Below the pieces are notes generated by a model. The model was not told the origin of the DNA and did no database searches. It was given only the letters and a program-made list of their open reading frames with translations. DNA of 5,262 nucleotides, taken from assembly GCA_002400085.1 (NCBI GenBank), contig DHEX01000115.1, forward strand, positions 7,948 to 13,209, written 5' to 3'. The translations under genes and the position numbers were made by a program. Below are positions 1-5,262 of this stretch, piece by piece. Source of the stretch: Clostridiaceae bacterium UBA4839 (GTDB taxonomy: Bacteria > Bacillota > Clostridia > Clostridiales > Caloramatoraceae). Every line of letters begins with the position of its first letter. The first letter of the stretch is position 1.

Positions 1-624
1 AATGGTCTTGTTATAGCTTATCTTAAAGTACCACCGTTTATTGCAACTTTGGGTATGATGGTTATAGTTTATGGCTTTGCATGTATATACACAAATGCGA
101 GACCAATTGGAGGACTTAGAGATGATTTTACTAATTTAGCATCAGGAACAGTTTTAAAAATACCAAATTTAATTATTATTGCAGCTGTTGTGATTTTTGT
201 AATGTGGTTTATATATAATAAGACAAAATTCGGCAAATATATATATGCCATAGGTGGAAACCCTGATGCAGCAGAAGTATCTGGAGTTAATGTAGAACAT
301 ACACTTGTTAAAGTTTATGCACTTGCAGGAGCATTTTATGGTCTTGCAGGAGCACTTCTTGCAGCAAGAACGGGCGGTGCTACAAATAACTATGCACAAG
401 GATATGAACTTGATGCTATAGCTGCATGTACTATAGGTGGTGTTTCAACTTCAGGAGGTATAGGAAAAGTTTCAGGAATTATAACTGGTGTACTTATTTT
501 TGAAGTTTTAAACAATGGCCTTGTTGTACTTGGAGTATCAGCATATTGGCAGCAGGTTATAAAAGGAATCATAATTATAGGCGCTGTTGCCTTTGATGTT
601 AAAAAGTATCTTAAAAAGAAGTAA
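1..624 (+). CDS. mglC: Galactose/methyl-galactoside-type ABC transporter permease MglC, 3' part (5' end outside window)
   Basis: The frame is open from base 1, so the start lies upstream. About 207 C-terminal residues are present; E. coli MglC has about 336, so roughly 130 are missing. It is an inner-membrane permease of the ribose/galactose ABC class (BPD_transp_2 family), pairing with an ATPase and a periplasmic-type sugar-binding protein to import hexoses. The visible part starts NGLVIAYLKVPPFIATLG, followed by several hydrophobic membrane segments. It contains the conserved block NKTKFGKYIYAIGGNPDAA with SGVNV after it, then ATNN, ELDAIAACTIGGVS and a final PYWQ-like YWQQVIKG with a basic tail ending KKYLKKK. 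From memory these blocks align closely with E. coli MglC, better than with RbsC, so the symbol is likely. The true substrate (galactose, glucose or another sugar) cannot be read from the permease alone. It is probably the last gene of an mgl operon, since a strong terminator follows 9 bases after the stop. Confidence 0.88.
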   Translation, partial: NGLVIAYLKVPPFIATLGMMVIVYGFACIYTNARPIGGLRDDFTNLASGTVLKIPNLIIIAAVVIFVMWFIYNKTKFGKYIYAIGGNPDAAEVSGVNVEHTLVKVYALAGAFYGLAGALLAARTGGATNNYAQGYELDAIAACTIGGVSTSGGIGKVSGIITGVLIFEVLNNGLVVLGVSAYWQQVIKGIIIIGAVAFDVKKYLKKK

Positions 625-633
625 TCCCCTTCT

Positions 634-667
634 AAGATCCCTGATTTTCAGGGATCTTTCTTTTTTT
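634..667 (+). terminator. Intrinsic terminator after mglC
   Basis: An 11-bp perfect stem (634-644 with 648-658, core GATCCC/GGGATC) closes a 3-base TTT loop. It is followed by TC and seven T residues. It lies 9 bases after the mglC stop and is a textbook Rho-independent terminator ending the upstream sugar transport operon. Confidence 0.93.
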
Positions 668-714
668 AAGGCTAATAAGTTTACTATAATAATTTAATGG
701 GATTTATCTATTTT

Positions 715-753
715 CAAAACTCTACCTTCTATAAGGTGGAGCTTTGTTTTTTT
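715..753 (+). terminator. Second terminator-like hairpin in the mglC-feoA gap
   Basis: Positions 720-728 pair with 733-741 (CTCTACCTT with AAGGTGGAG, one G-T wobble) around a CTAT loop. After one A-C mismatch the stem extends by four more pairs (715-718 with 743-746). A run of seven T follows at 747-753. It has the form of a plus-strand intrinsic terminator. It lies only 47 bases after the first one, with no gene between, so it is either a backup terminator for mglC or the terminator/attenuator of a short unrecognised transcript. It precedes the proposed feo promoter and should therefore insulate feo from upstream transcription. Confidence 0.75.
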
Positions 754-795
754 GCACAGTATTTATTTAAATTGCATAGGATAAAGGGAGTTAGA

Positions 796-824
796 TTAAG
801 CTGATTTTTAAAATTGTATATAAC
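796..824 (+). promoter_or_regulatory. Candidate promoter for feoA-feoB operon
   Basis: TATAAC at 819-824 matches the -10 consensus at five of six positions. TTAAGC at 796-801, at the ideal 17-base spacing, matches the -35 consensus at only three. The stretch 797-806 is also the left arm of an inverted repeat (right arm 841-850). A weak -35 overlapped by a possible operator would fit a regulated promoter. I see no clear Fur-box palindrome. The region is so AT-rich that chance matches are likely. Confidence 0.3.
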
Positions 825-850
825 ATATTAAAAATAAATTAATCAGTTTA
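797..850. repeat. Inverted repeat upstream of feoA
   Basis: TAAGCTGATT (797-806) and AATCAGTTTA (841-850) are complementary over ten positions with one G-T pair, separated by 34 AT-rich bases that hold the candidate -10 element. It could be two half sites of a repressor, or a stem in the feo leader RNA. Role not established. Confidence 0.35.
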
Positions 851-877
851 CTTAATAATGTTAATTTGGAGGTCGCT

Positions 878-1162
878 ATGGAAAAAGCAATATCGCTGTC
901 AAATATAAATTTATGTGAGAATTCTTTAAGTAATTATAAGTTATCTGATGTTCCCGTAGGCAAATCCTGCAAAGTAAAGACGCTTAATGCAACAGGGCTT
1001 CTGAGGAACAGAATGCTTGATATTGGTATAATTCCTGGTACACAAATAAAAGTCATAAGACATAACTATACAGGCGATGCTGCAGCTTTTAACATAAAGG
1101 GAGCGGTAATTGCATTAAGAAAAGAAGAATCTTCACTTATTGATGTTGTTAACATTGAGTAA
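878..1162 (+). CDS. feoA: FeoA family ferrous iron transport accessory protein
   Basis: The product has 94 residues. FeoA is a small cytoplasmic SH3-like protein needed for full activity of the FeoB iron(II) importer. The FeoA fold covers roughly residues 22-92. Hallmarks are LSDVPVGKSCKV (22-33), RNRMLDIGIIPGT (43-55), and the closing IKGAVIALRKEE followed by IDVVNIE. The first 20 or so residues form an extension beyond the usual 75-80-residue FeoA. ATG at 878 is chosen because GGAGG (868-872) sits five bases upstream; a TTG at 866 is in frame but overlaps this ribosome-binding site. It is the first gene of the feo operon, with 21 bases between its stop and the next start. A second FeoA domain and a FeoC are not present in the window. 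Family assignment is strong; the exact interaction with FeoB is inferred from homologues. Confidence 0.93.
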   Translation: MEKAISLSNINLCENSLSNYKLSDVPVGKSCKVKTLNATGLLRNRMLDIGIIPGTQIKVIRHNYTGDAAAFNIKGAVIALRKEESSLIDVVNIE

Positions 1163-1183
1163 TTTAATTGCAGGAGGGAGTAA

Positions 1184-1954
1184 ATGGGGTTTACAAGACA
1201 AGCTGGTACTAAGGAAGGCATGACTGATGTATTTAGCATTGAAAAAACATCATTAGATGAGCTTGTTATTGCTCTTGCAGGTAATCCAAATACAGGGAAA
1301 AGCACAGTTTTTAATGCACTTACGGGACTGCATCAGCATACAGGAAACTGGCCAGGCAAAACTGTTGCAAATGCCAGGGGGAATTACAGGCATAAGGATA
1401 AAACTTTTATATTAGTGGATCTTCCGGGGACTTATTCACTTTTAGCAAGCTCTGTAGAAGAGCAGATAGCGAGAGATTTTATATGTTTTGGGAAGCCTGA
1501 TGCAACTATAGTGGTAACTGATGCCACTTGTCTTGAGAGGAATTTAAATCTTGTGCTTCAAGTGATGGAGCTGACTAACAATGTAATTGTATGTGTTAAC
1601 CTTATGGACGAAGCAAAACGTAAGAATATTGAAGTGGATTTAAAAGGGCTGTCAAGAGAACTTTCTGTACCTGTTATCGGAACTGCTGCAAGGGAAGGCA
1701 CAGGTTTAAAGGAGCTTATGGATACTGTTTATGATGTTTCTATGGGCATTATAAAGCCTGTACCTAAAAGAATGGAGTATGAAGAGGATATTGAGGAAAT
1801 TATTAAGGATACTATGTCTAAAATAGAACAGTACGTAAAAGATCCTGTAGTTCTTAGGTGGCTAGCTTTAAGGTTAATAGATGGGGATAAAACTATTATA
1901 GATTCAATTAAAGAATATATGATGGCAGATTGGGAAGGCAGGGGTGATACTTAA
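1184..1954 (+). CDS. feoB: FeoB N-terminal G-protein half (split FeoB, GTPase domain)
   Basis: The product has 256 residues and is soluble, with no membrane segment. It corresponds to the cytoplasmic GTPase and most of the helical GDI domain of FeoB, the iron(II) importer. GTPase motifs are complete: G1 GNPNTGKST (33-41), the switch I region GNWPGKTV (54-61) with the usual Thr, G3 DLPG (79-82) followed by TYSL, G4 NLMD (139-142), and G5 GTAA (166-169). DATCLERNLNLVLQ (113-126) is also typical of FeoB. Helical residues from about 197 onward form the start of the GDI-like region. The start at 1184 is supported by AGGAGG (1172-1177) six bases upstream. Compared with E. coli FeoB there are about 25 extra residues before the first strand. 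A second ATG at 1220 is possible but has a poorer ribosome-binding site. The gene stops in the TAATG overlap with the membrane-domain gene, instead of continuing into it as in standard FeoB. Confidence 0.92.
   Translation: MGFTRQAGTKEGMTDVFSIEKTSLDELVIALAGNPNTGKSTVFNALTGLHQHTGNWPGKTVANARGNYRHKDKTFILVDLPGTYSLLASSVEEQIARDFICFGKPDATIVVTDATCLERNLNLVLQVMELTNNVIVCVNLMDEAKRKNIEVDLKGLSRELSVPVIGTAAREGTGLKELMDTVYDVSMGIIKPVPKRMEYEEDIEEIIKDTMSKIEQYVKDPVVLRWLALRLIDGDKTIIDSIKEYMMADWEGRGDT
1941..1948 (+). promoter_or_regulatory. Ribosome-binding site for the FeoB membrane half
   Basis: GGGGTGAT lies inside the end of the GTPase gene, five bases before the ATG at 1954. It can pair with the 16S 3' end over eight positions with one G-U pair. 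It supports a genuine restart at the TAATG overlap, with translational coupling of the two FeoB halves. Confidence 0.6.
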
Positions 1955-3345
1955 TGAGCAGCATGGATAGTAGTGGACTTTCGGATATAATTTTTATATC
2001 TAAAAGCATAAAAGAGCAATATGGCAGTGAATTTAGAGATAGGATTGTAAAAAGTATATATAACAGGGCAGGTGAAGTAGCAAAAAAAGTTGTTAAAAAT
2101 AATTCAGAAAAGAAAAAAGATGCTGATAAAAAAATAGATGACATATTAACATCCAAGACTTTTGGAATACCACTAATGCTGCTTTTGCTTGCAGTAGTAT
2201 TTTGGATTACCCTTGTAGGTGCAAATTATCCATCAGAGTTAATAGGAAAGTTCTTATTTTGGATTCAAGATAGGCTTACAGATTTGTTTATGAATATGGG
2301 GGCTCCCTCATGGCTTCACGGGGTTATCGTGCTTGGATTTTATAGAACGCTAGCTTGGGTTGTATCTGTTATGCTTCCGCCTATGGCTATATTTTTCCCC
2401 ATATTTACACTTCTCGAGGATTTAGGGTATCTGCCAAGGATTGCCTTTAACTTGGATCATTTATTTAAAAAAGCCTGCGCCCATGGTAAGCAGGCACTTA
2501 CAATGTGCATGGGATTTGGGTGTAATGCTGCTGGAGTTATTGCTTGCAGAATAATTGAATCTCCAAGGGAAAGGCTTATTGCAATTTTAACTAACAACTT
2601 TGTTCCGTGTAATGGAAGGTTTCCTACACTTATAGCAATAGCAAGTATTTTTATAGGCGGAGCAGTAGCCCCTGTATATGGACCCATAATTGCTTCCTTA
2701 GCTGTTGTAGGCCTTGTAATATTAGGAATAGCCATAACTCTTTTAGTATCATATTTATTATCAAAAACGTTGCTTAAAGGGGTACCGTCATTTTTTATTT
2801 TAGAGCTGCCTCCTTATAGAAAGCCTCAGGTGGGAAGGATAATATATACTTCCATCATTGACAGAACAATATTTGTCCTTGGGAGAGCAGTGGCAGTAGC
2901 TGCCCCTGCGGGAGCATTAACCTATATACTTGGGAATATCTATATAAATGATATGAGCATAATTGCTCATGCTGCTCATTTTTTGCAGCCTTTAGGTCAT
3001 GCACTTGGAATGGATGGGTTTATATTGATGGCATTTATTTTGGGGTTCCCTGCTAATGAAATTGTGCTGCCTATACTAATAATGAGTTATCTTTCAGCTG
3101 GCTCCATGGTTGATTTTAATGGACTTGGTATGCTGAAAAAAATATTAGTAGATCATGGATGGACCTATTTAACTGCACTTAATGTAATGCTTTTCTCCCT
3201 GCTTCATTTTCCCTGCGGCACTACAATTTGGACTATAAGAAAGGAAACAGGAAGCTTCAAGTGGACAGTTCTCTCAGCTTTAATTCCCACGGCAGTTGCA
3301 GTGATAGTATGTTTTATTGTGACTCAAGTGGCAAGAATGTTTTAG
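1954..3345 (+). CDS. feoB: FeoB membrane half (split FeoB, Fe(II) permease domain)
   Basis: The product has 463 residues and is an inner-membrane protein forming the iron(II) path of the Feo system. Residues 1-68 are cytoplasmic: a helical part (about 10-48) that looks like the last GDI helices of a normal FeoB, then a Lys/Asp-rich linker. Membrane segments begin at about residue 70 (FGIPLMLLLL). Gate-domain signatures are clear: LLEDLGYLPRIAF (153-165), GFGCNAAG (187-194), ESPRERL with NNFVPCNGRFP (202-224, Cys219 in the PC motif), ELPPYRKP (284-291), GFPANEIVLP (364-373), and near the end LHFPCGTTIWTIRKETGS. Together with the preceding 256-residue protein this makes 719 residues, about the size of single-chain FeoB. 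The start ATG shares one base with the upstream stop, so the two are in different frames and should be made in coupled fashion. The same symbol is used for both halves because no accepted separate names are known to me. Confidence 0.92.
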   Translation: MSSMDSSGLSDIIFISKSIKEQYGSEFRDRIVKSIYNRAGEVAKKVVKNNSEKKKDADKKIDDILTSKTFGIPLMLLLLAVVFWITLVGANYPSELIGKFLFWIQDRLTDLFMNMGAPSWLHGVIVLGFYRTLAWVVSVMLPPMAIFFPIFTLLEDLGYLPRIAFNLDHLFKKACAHGKQALTMCMGFGCNAAGVIACRIIESPRERLIAILTNNFVPCNGRFPTLIAIASIFIGGAVAPVYGPIIASLAVVGLVILGIAITLLVSYLLSKTLLKGVPSFFILELPPYRKPQVGRIIYTSIIDRTIFVLGRAVAVAAPAGALTYILGNIYINDMSIIAHAAHFLQPLGHALGMDGFILMAFILGFPANEIVLPILIMSYLSAGSMVDFNGLGMLKKILVDHGWTYLTALNVMLFSLLHFPCGTTIWTIRKETGSFKWTVLSALIPTAVAVIVCFIVTQVARMF

Positions 3346-3356
3346 CATTTTTTAGC

Positions 3357-3397
3357 TGTAGGGAGCGGAATGGTCAAGACCGCTCCCTGACACTTTT
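3357..3397 (+). terminator. Intrinsic terminator after the feo operon
   Basis: GGGAGCGG (3361-3368) pairs perfectly with CCGCTCCC (3380-3387). The stem can lengthen by an A-T pair and a TGT/ACA helix past a one-base bulge. The loop is 11 bases and the tail is a short CTTTT. The stem is very GC-rich for this genome. The short T run makes it somewhat weaker in form than the others in the window, but its place 15 bases after the feoB stop fits a terminator. Confidence 0.8.
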
Positions 3398-3421
3398 AAC
3401 CAATTACAAAAGATTGACTGA

Positions 3422-3450
3422 TTGACTTTTAGCAAAGCCTCATATATAAT
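3422..3450 (+). promoter_or_regulatory. Promoter of the tRNA-Ser gene
   Basis: TTGACT (3422-3427) and TATAAT (3445-3450) are separated by exactly 17 bases, making a near-perfect sigma-A promoter. Transcription would begin near 3457, about 43 bases before the mature tRNA 5' end. This is the strongest promoter match in the window, as expected for a stable RNA gene. Confidence 0.88.
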
Positions 3451-3499
3451 ATAAATTGCGATGCGTAAAAATGCATATTTATTTTTATGGACCGACCAT

Positions 3500-3591
3500 G
3501 GAGAGATGGTTGAGCTGGTCTAAGGCGCACGACTGGAAATCGTGTGTACCCGTTGAAGGTACCAAGGGTTCGAATCCCTTTCTCTCCGCCA
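3500..3591 (+). tRNA. tRNA-Ser (anticodon GGA), with encoded CCA
   Basis: A complete class II tRNA. The acceptor stem GGAGAGA (3500-3506) pairs with TCTCTCC (3581-3587), followed by discriminator G (3588) and CCA (3589-3591). The anticodon stem CACGA/TCGTG (3528-3532, 3540-3544) holds a 7-base loop with anticodon GGA (3535-3537), reading serine codons UCC and UCU. A long variable arm with a GTACC/GGTAC stem and a T arm AGGGTTCGAATCCCT follow. The long variable arm and G discriminator fit serine. It stands alone, with its own promoter upstream and terminator 8 bases downstream. Confidence 0.97.
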
Positions 3592-3599
3592 TGTATGAA

Positions 3600-3633
3600 G
3601 GGCTTTACAGAAATATCTGTAAAGCTCTTTTTT
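3600..3633 (+). terminator. Terminator of the tRNA-Ser gene
   Basis: A 12-bp stem (3600-3611 with 3616-3627, GGGCTTTACAGA with TCTGTAAAGCTC, one G-T wobble) has a 4-base AATA loop and is followed by six T. It begins 8 bases after the CCA end. A typical Rho-independent terminator. Confidence 0.93.
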
Positions 3634-3705
3634 GCTTAGACAGGTAAAAAAGGTGACATTAGTGTGACTTCTGTAATTATTTAAATAAAGGGAATAGAAA
3701 TAATT

Positions 3706-4629
3706 CTAAATGTCCATATTATTTTCATCCTTTAAATATTGTGTAGGGGACATCCCTGTGTATTTTTTAAATAGCTTACTAAAATAGTAGGGGTCATCTA
3801 TTCCAACAAGATAACATATATCAGAAATTTTAATTGGAGTTGTAGTGAGCAGTTCCTTCGCTCTATTTATTCTTATATAATTTAAATAATTTGTTATAGT
3901 GTATCCAGTCATTTTGTGAAAAACTCTATTTAAATAATCATAATTTGATTCAAAAATTTCTCCTATATCCTTACTATTTATTTTTTTGCTGTAATTGTTA
4001 TTAAGATAATTTATTATACTTCTGCATTTCACGAAGGCTTTAGAAAAGTGAGCCTGAACACTTGAAATTTTAGTAGAGGTATAATCTTTAGAGATAGCTA
4101 TCAAAAGTTCTAAAAATTTTAATGAAGCTATTCTTTTATAACCCTCATACTTTTCGTAAAATACATTATCTATTATCGTTAATAGTGTCATTATTTCATT
4201 TTCATTTTCAATATGATAGTACTTTGGAAAATAATATAGGAAATCATCTTCAATATCATATTCATATATATTGCTTGAAAGAGATTGTTTTCTTCTTTGT
4301 ATTATATGTTGGGATATTTCATCATAGGACTTATCTATTACAGTATGTATTGATGGATGTTTAAAATGTATATAGTAATAATGGCAGCAAGATGGCTTAA
4401 ACCCTTTATGTGTAATATTAGGCTCAAGAAGCAGCATGTCTCCTTTTTTTAGTGAATATTTCGTATCTCCTTCCTGAATATAGAGTTCTCCACTTTTCAT
4501 TATGTATAATATATATTCATTTATAGTTCTTTCAAAATGAATCCAAGGCTTTGTATATGACACATGGCCTATTAGTCGTACATTTGGAATTATATTAGTG
4601 TTTATGGACAGTAAGTTCATTTTATCCAT
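3706..4629 (-). CDS. AraC/XylS-family transcriptional regulator
   Basis: The product has 307 residues and is a predicted cytoplasmic DNA-binding regulator, probably responding to a sugar. Residues about 15-95 look like the cupin-like AraC ligand-binding/dimerisation domain, including GELYIQEGDTKYSLKKGDML and LLEPNITHKGF. The C-terminal 100 residues form the AraC DNA-binding domain with two helix-turn-helix units. The first is about 219-242 (DIGEIFESNYDYLNRVFHKM, then TGYT). The second is about 267-298, with the family signature ISDICYLVGIDDPYYFSKLF followed by KKYTGMSPTQYL. The start is set by AGGAGG on the minus strand seven bases before the ATG at 4629; a Met at residue 4 is less well placed. 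It is transcribed away from the sugar-binding lipoprotein gene at 4878. The usual meaning of that arrangement is that the regulator controls the divergent transporter operon, likely by activation. The inducer is unknown. I see no convincing terminator of its own on the minus strand before 3634. Confidence 0.93.
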   Translation of the reverse strand: MDKMNLLSINTNIIPNVRLIGHVSYTKPWIHFERTINEYILYIMKSGELYIQEGDTKYSLKKGDMLLLEPNITHKGFKPSCCHYYYIHFKHPSIHTVIDKSYDEISQHIIQRRKQSLSSNIYEYDIEDDFLYYFPKYYHIENENEIMTLLTIIDNVFYEKYEGYKRIASLKFLELLIAISKDYTSTKISSVQAHFSKAFVKCRSIINYLNNNYSKKINSKDIGEIFESNYDYLNRVFHKMTGYTITNYLNYIRINRAKELLTTTPIKISDICYLVGIDDPYYFSKLFKKYTGMSPTQYLKDENNMDI

Positions 4630-4877
4630 CCTTATCCCTCCTGTATTTTGTGCATAGCTATAACAAAAGTAGATATTTTACAAAAAAGGTATGAATAGTA
4701 CATTCATTATTATTATAATGCAAAGTATTATAAAGTTAAATAAAAGGATGAACCATTATATAAAAATATACTATAAAACAAAATCAAACTTCCACATTGT
4801 GATTTATAGTTGTGCGTTATTACTTTGCAGACAGCAAATTGTCCGATAATTCAAATTATTAGGGAGGGGGAAAAAAG
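4630..4877. promoter_or_regulatory. Divergent control region between the araC-type gene and the sugar-binding protein gene
   Basis: 248 bases, strongly AT-rich, holding both 5' regions. Visible elements: a perfect inverted repeat ATGAAT-N5-ATTCAT (4691-4707); an imperfect direct repeat AAAAGG(T)ATGAA at 4684-4695 and 4742-4752; TTTGC-N5-GCAAA (4824-4838); and ATAATT-CA-AATTAT (4846-4859) just before the ribosome-binding site. Possible -10 elements for the plus strand are TATAGT (4805-4810) and TATAAT (4714-4719), neither with a good -35, which is common at AraC-activated promoters. No catabolite-control (cre) site could be recognised. That this region contains the regulator's sites is inferred from position, not shown. 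Confidence 0.45.
4861..4867 (+). promoter_or_regulatory. Ribosome-binding site deciding the GTG start at 4878
   Basis: AGGGAGG (4861-4867) lies 10 bases before GTG at 4878. An in-frame stop (TAG, 4860-4862) closes the frame just upstream, and the first in-frame ATG is only at residue 55, beyond the signal peptide. GTG is therefore the only sensible start. Confidence 0.8.
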
Positions 4878-5262
4878 GTGAAAACAGAAAAGATAATATC
4901 TGTCATCTTAATTGGCATTATAGCATGTTCATTTTTTGCAGGATGTGGACAAAAATCAAACGAGACAACTTCTAATGATGCAAACAACAAGCCAAAAACA
5001 GAGGCAGAAGATGAAACTAAATTAAGCGGTTCCATAGAGATGTGGAGTACATTTACAGATATTGAAAATAAGGTGCTTAAAGAGAAAATTGTACCTGCTT
5101 TCAATAATAAGTATCCTAACATAAAAGTAAAGATAACACCTATGCCTGGCGGGGATGACTATAAGAAACAAATTCTTCAGGCATGTATGAGCGGAACTAC
5201 TCCTGACCTTGCAAGAACAGATATTACAGATGTGGCACAGTATGCAAAAGAGGATTACTTGG
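4878..5262 (+). CDS. Extracellular sugar-binding lipoprotein of an ABC transporter, 5' part (cut by window end)
   Basis: The first 128 codons are present and the frame is open at the window end; this family is usually about 400-450 residues. It starts with GTG. A lipoprotein signal peptide is clear: basic N-terminus (MKTEK), hydrophobic core IISVILIGIIACSFF, and lipobox FAGC with Cys23 as the predicted lipid-modified residue. A polar linker rich in Asn, Thr, Lys and Glu follows (24-48). The mature fold then begins LSGSIEMWSTF, with KEKIVPAFNNKYPNIKVKIT, a YKKQILQACMSGTTPDL block and AQYAKEDYL. These are features of family 1 extracellular solute-binding proteins (MalE/UgpB-like, carbohydrate importers). 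It would be anchored outside the cell membrane and hand sugar to permeases probably encoded just beyond the window. The divergent AraC-type gene is its likely regulator. The sugar cannot be named from this part. Confidence 0.9.
   Translation, partial: MKTEKIISVILIGIIACSFFAGCGQKSNETTSNDANNKPKTEAEDETKLSGSIEMWSTFTDIENKVLKEKIVPAFNNKYPNIKVKITPMPGGDDYKKQILQACMSGTTPDLARTDITDVAQYAKEDYL

Noticed and set aside
866..877. TTG at 866 as the feoA start, adding four residues
   Set aside because: It overlaps the GGAGG that serves the ATG at 878 and has no ribosome-binding site of its own.
1940..1960. A sequencing error or frameshift mutation breaking a single feoB
   Set aside because: No homopolymer at the junction, a good ribosome-binding site and ATG are in place, and the join is a classic coupled overlap. 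The possibility is kept only as a test in the findings.
1908..2156. Antisense open frame across the feoB junction, and the other minus-strand frames within mglC, feoA and feoB
   Set aside because: They mirror strong plus-strand genes, have no ribosome-binding sites or recognisable domains, and are expected by chance.
3228..3425. A 65-residue plus-strand open frame overlapping the feoB end
   Set aside because: It lies out of frame inside the conserved C-terminus of FeoB and crosses the terminator hairpin; no family features.
3500..3591. The tRNA-Ser 3' end as an attachment site for an integrated element
   Set aside because: No integrase gene and no repeated copy of the tRNA 3' end is visible in the window; flanking genes look ordinary.
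3456..3647. A 63-residue plus-strand open frame
   Set aside because: It runs straight through the tRNA-Ser gene and into its terminator; the apparent codons are the tRNA itself.
3677..3688. Perfect palindrome TTATTTAAATAA near the araC-type gene's 3' end
   Set aside because: Only A and T, short, with no T run after it on the minus strand; expected by chance in this composition and not a convincing terminator.

Overview
The window is AT-rich and reads like a low-GC Firmicute, most likely a Clostridium-type anaerobe. The reasons are the strong GGAGG ribosome-binding sites, A/T-ending codons, U-tailed terminators, and clostridial-looking forms of FeoB and of the sugar transport proteins. I see no mobile element, phage gene, CRISPR array or defence gene.

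Layout: (1) Positions 1-624 are the 3' part of an MglC-type sugar ABC permease, the end of an operon that starts outside the window. It is closed by a strong intrinsic terminator (634-667), and a second terminator-like hairpin follows at 715-753. (2) Positions 878-3345 are a compact ferrous-iron uptake operon, feoA - feoB GTPase half - feoB membrane half. FeoB, usually a single polypeptide, is encoded here by two genes that overlap by one base (TAATG), with a good ribosome-binding site in front of the second. A GC-rich hairpin ends the operon at about 3357-3397. (3) Positions 3422-3633 are a stand-alone tRNA-Ser(GGA) unit with a near-consensus promoter, an encoded CCA end and its own terminator. 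(4) Positions 3706-4629 (minus strand) encode an AraC/XylS-family regulator. It is divergent from a sugar-binding lipoprotein gene starting at 4878 and cut off by the window end. A 248-bp region with several short inverted and direct repeats separates the two.

How the genes work together: FeoA, the FeoB GTPase and the FeoB membrane protein should form one Fe(II) importer. The AraC-type regulator most likely controls the divergent carbohydrate ABC transporter whose binding protein starts at 4878. The mglC end belongs to a separate sugar importer. Nothing here supports a wholly new system. The split FeoB is the most notable item, and I believe that form already occurs in other clostridia.
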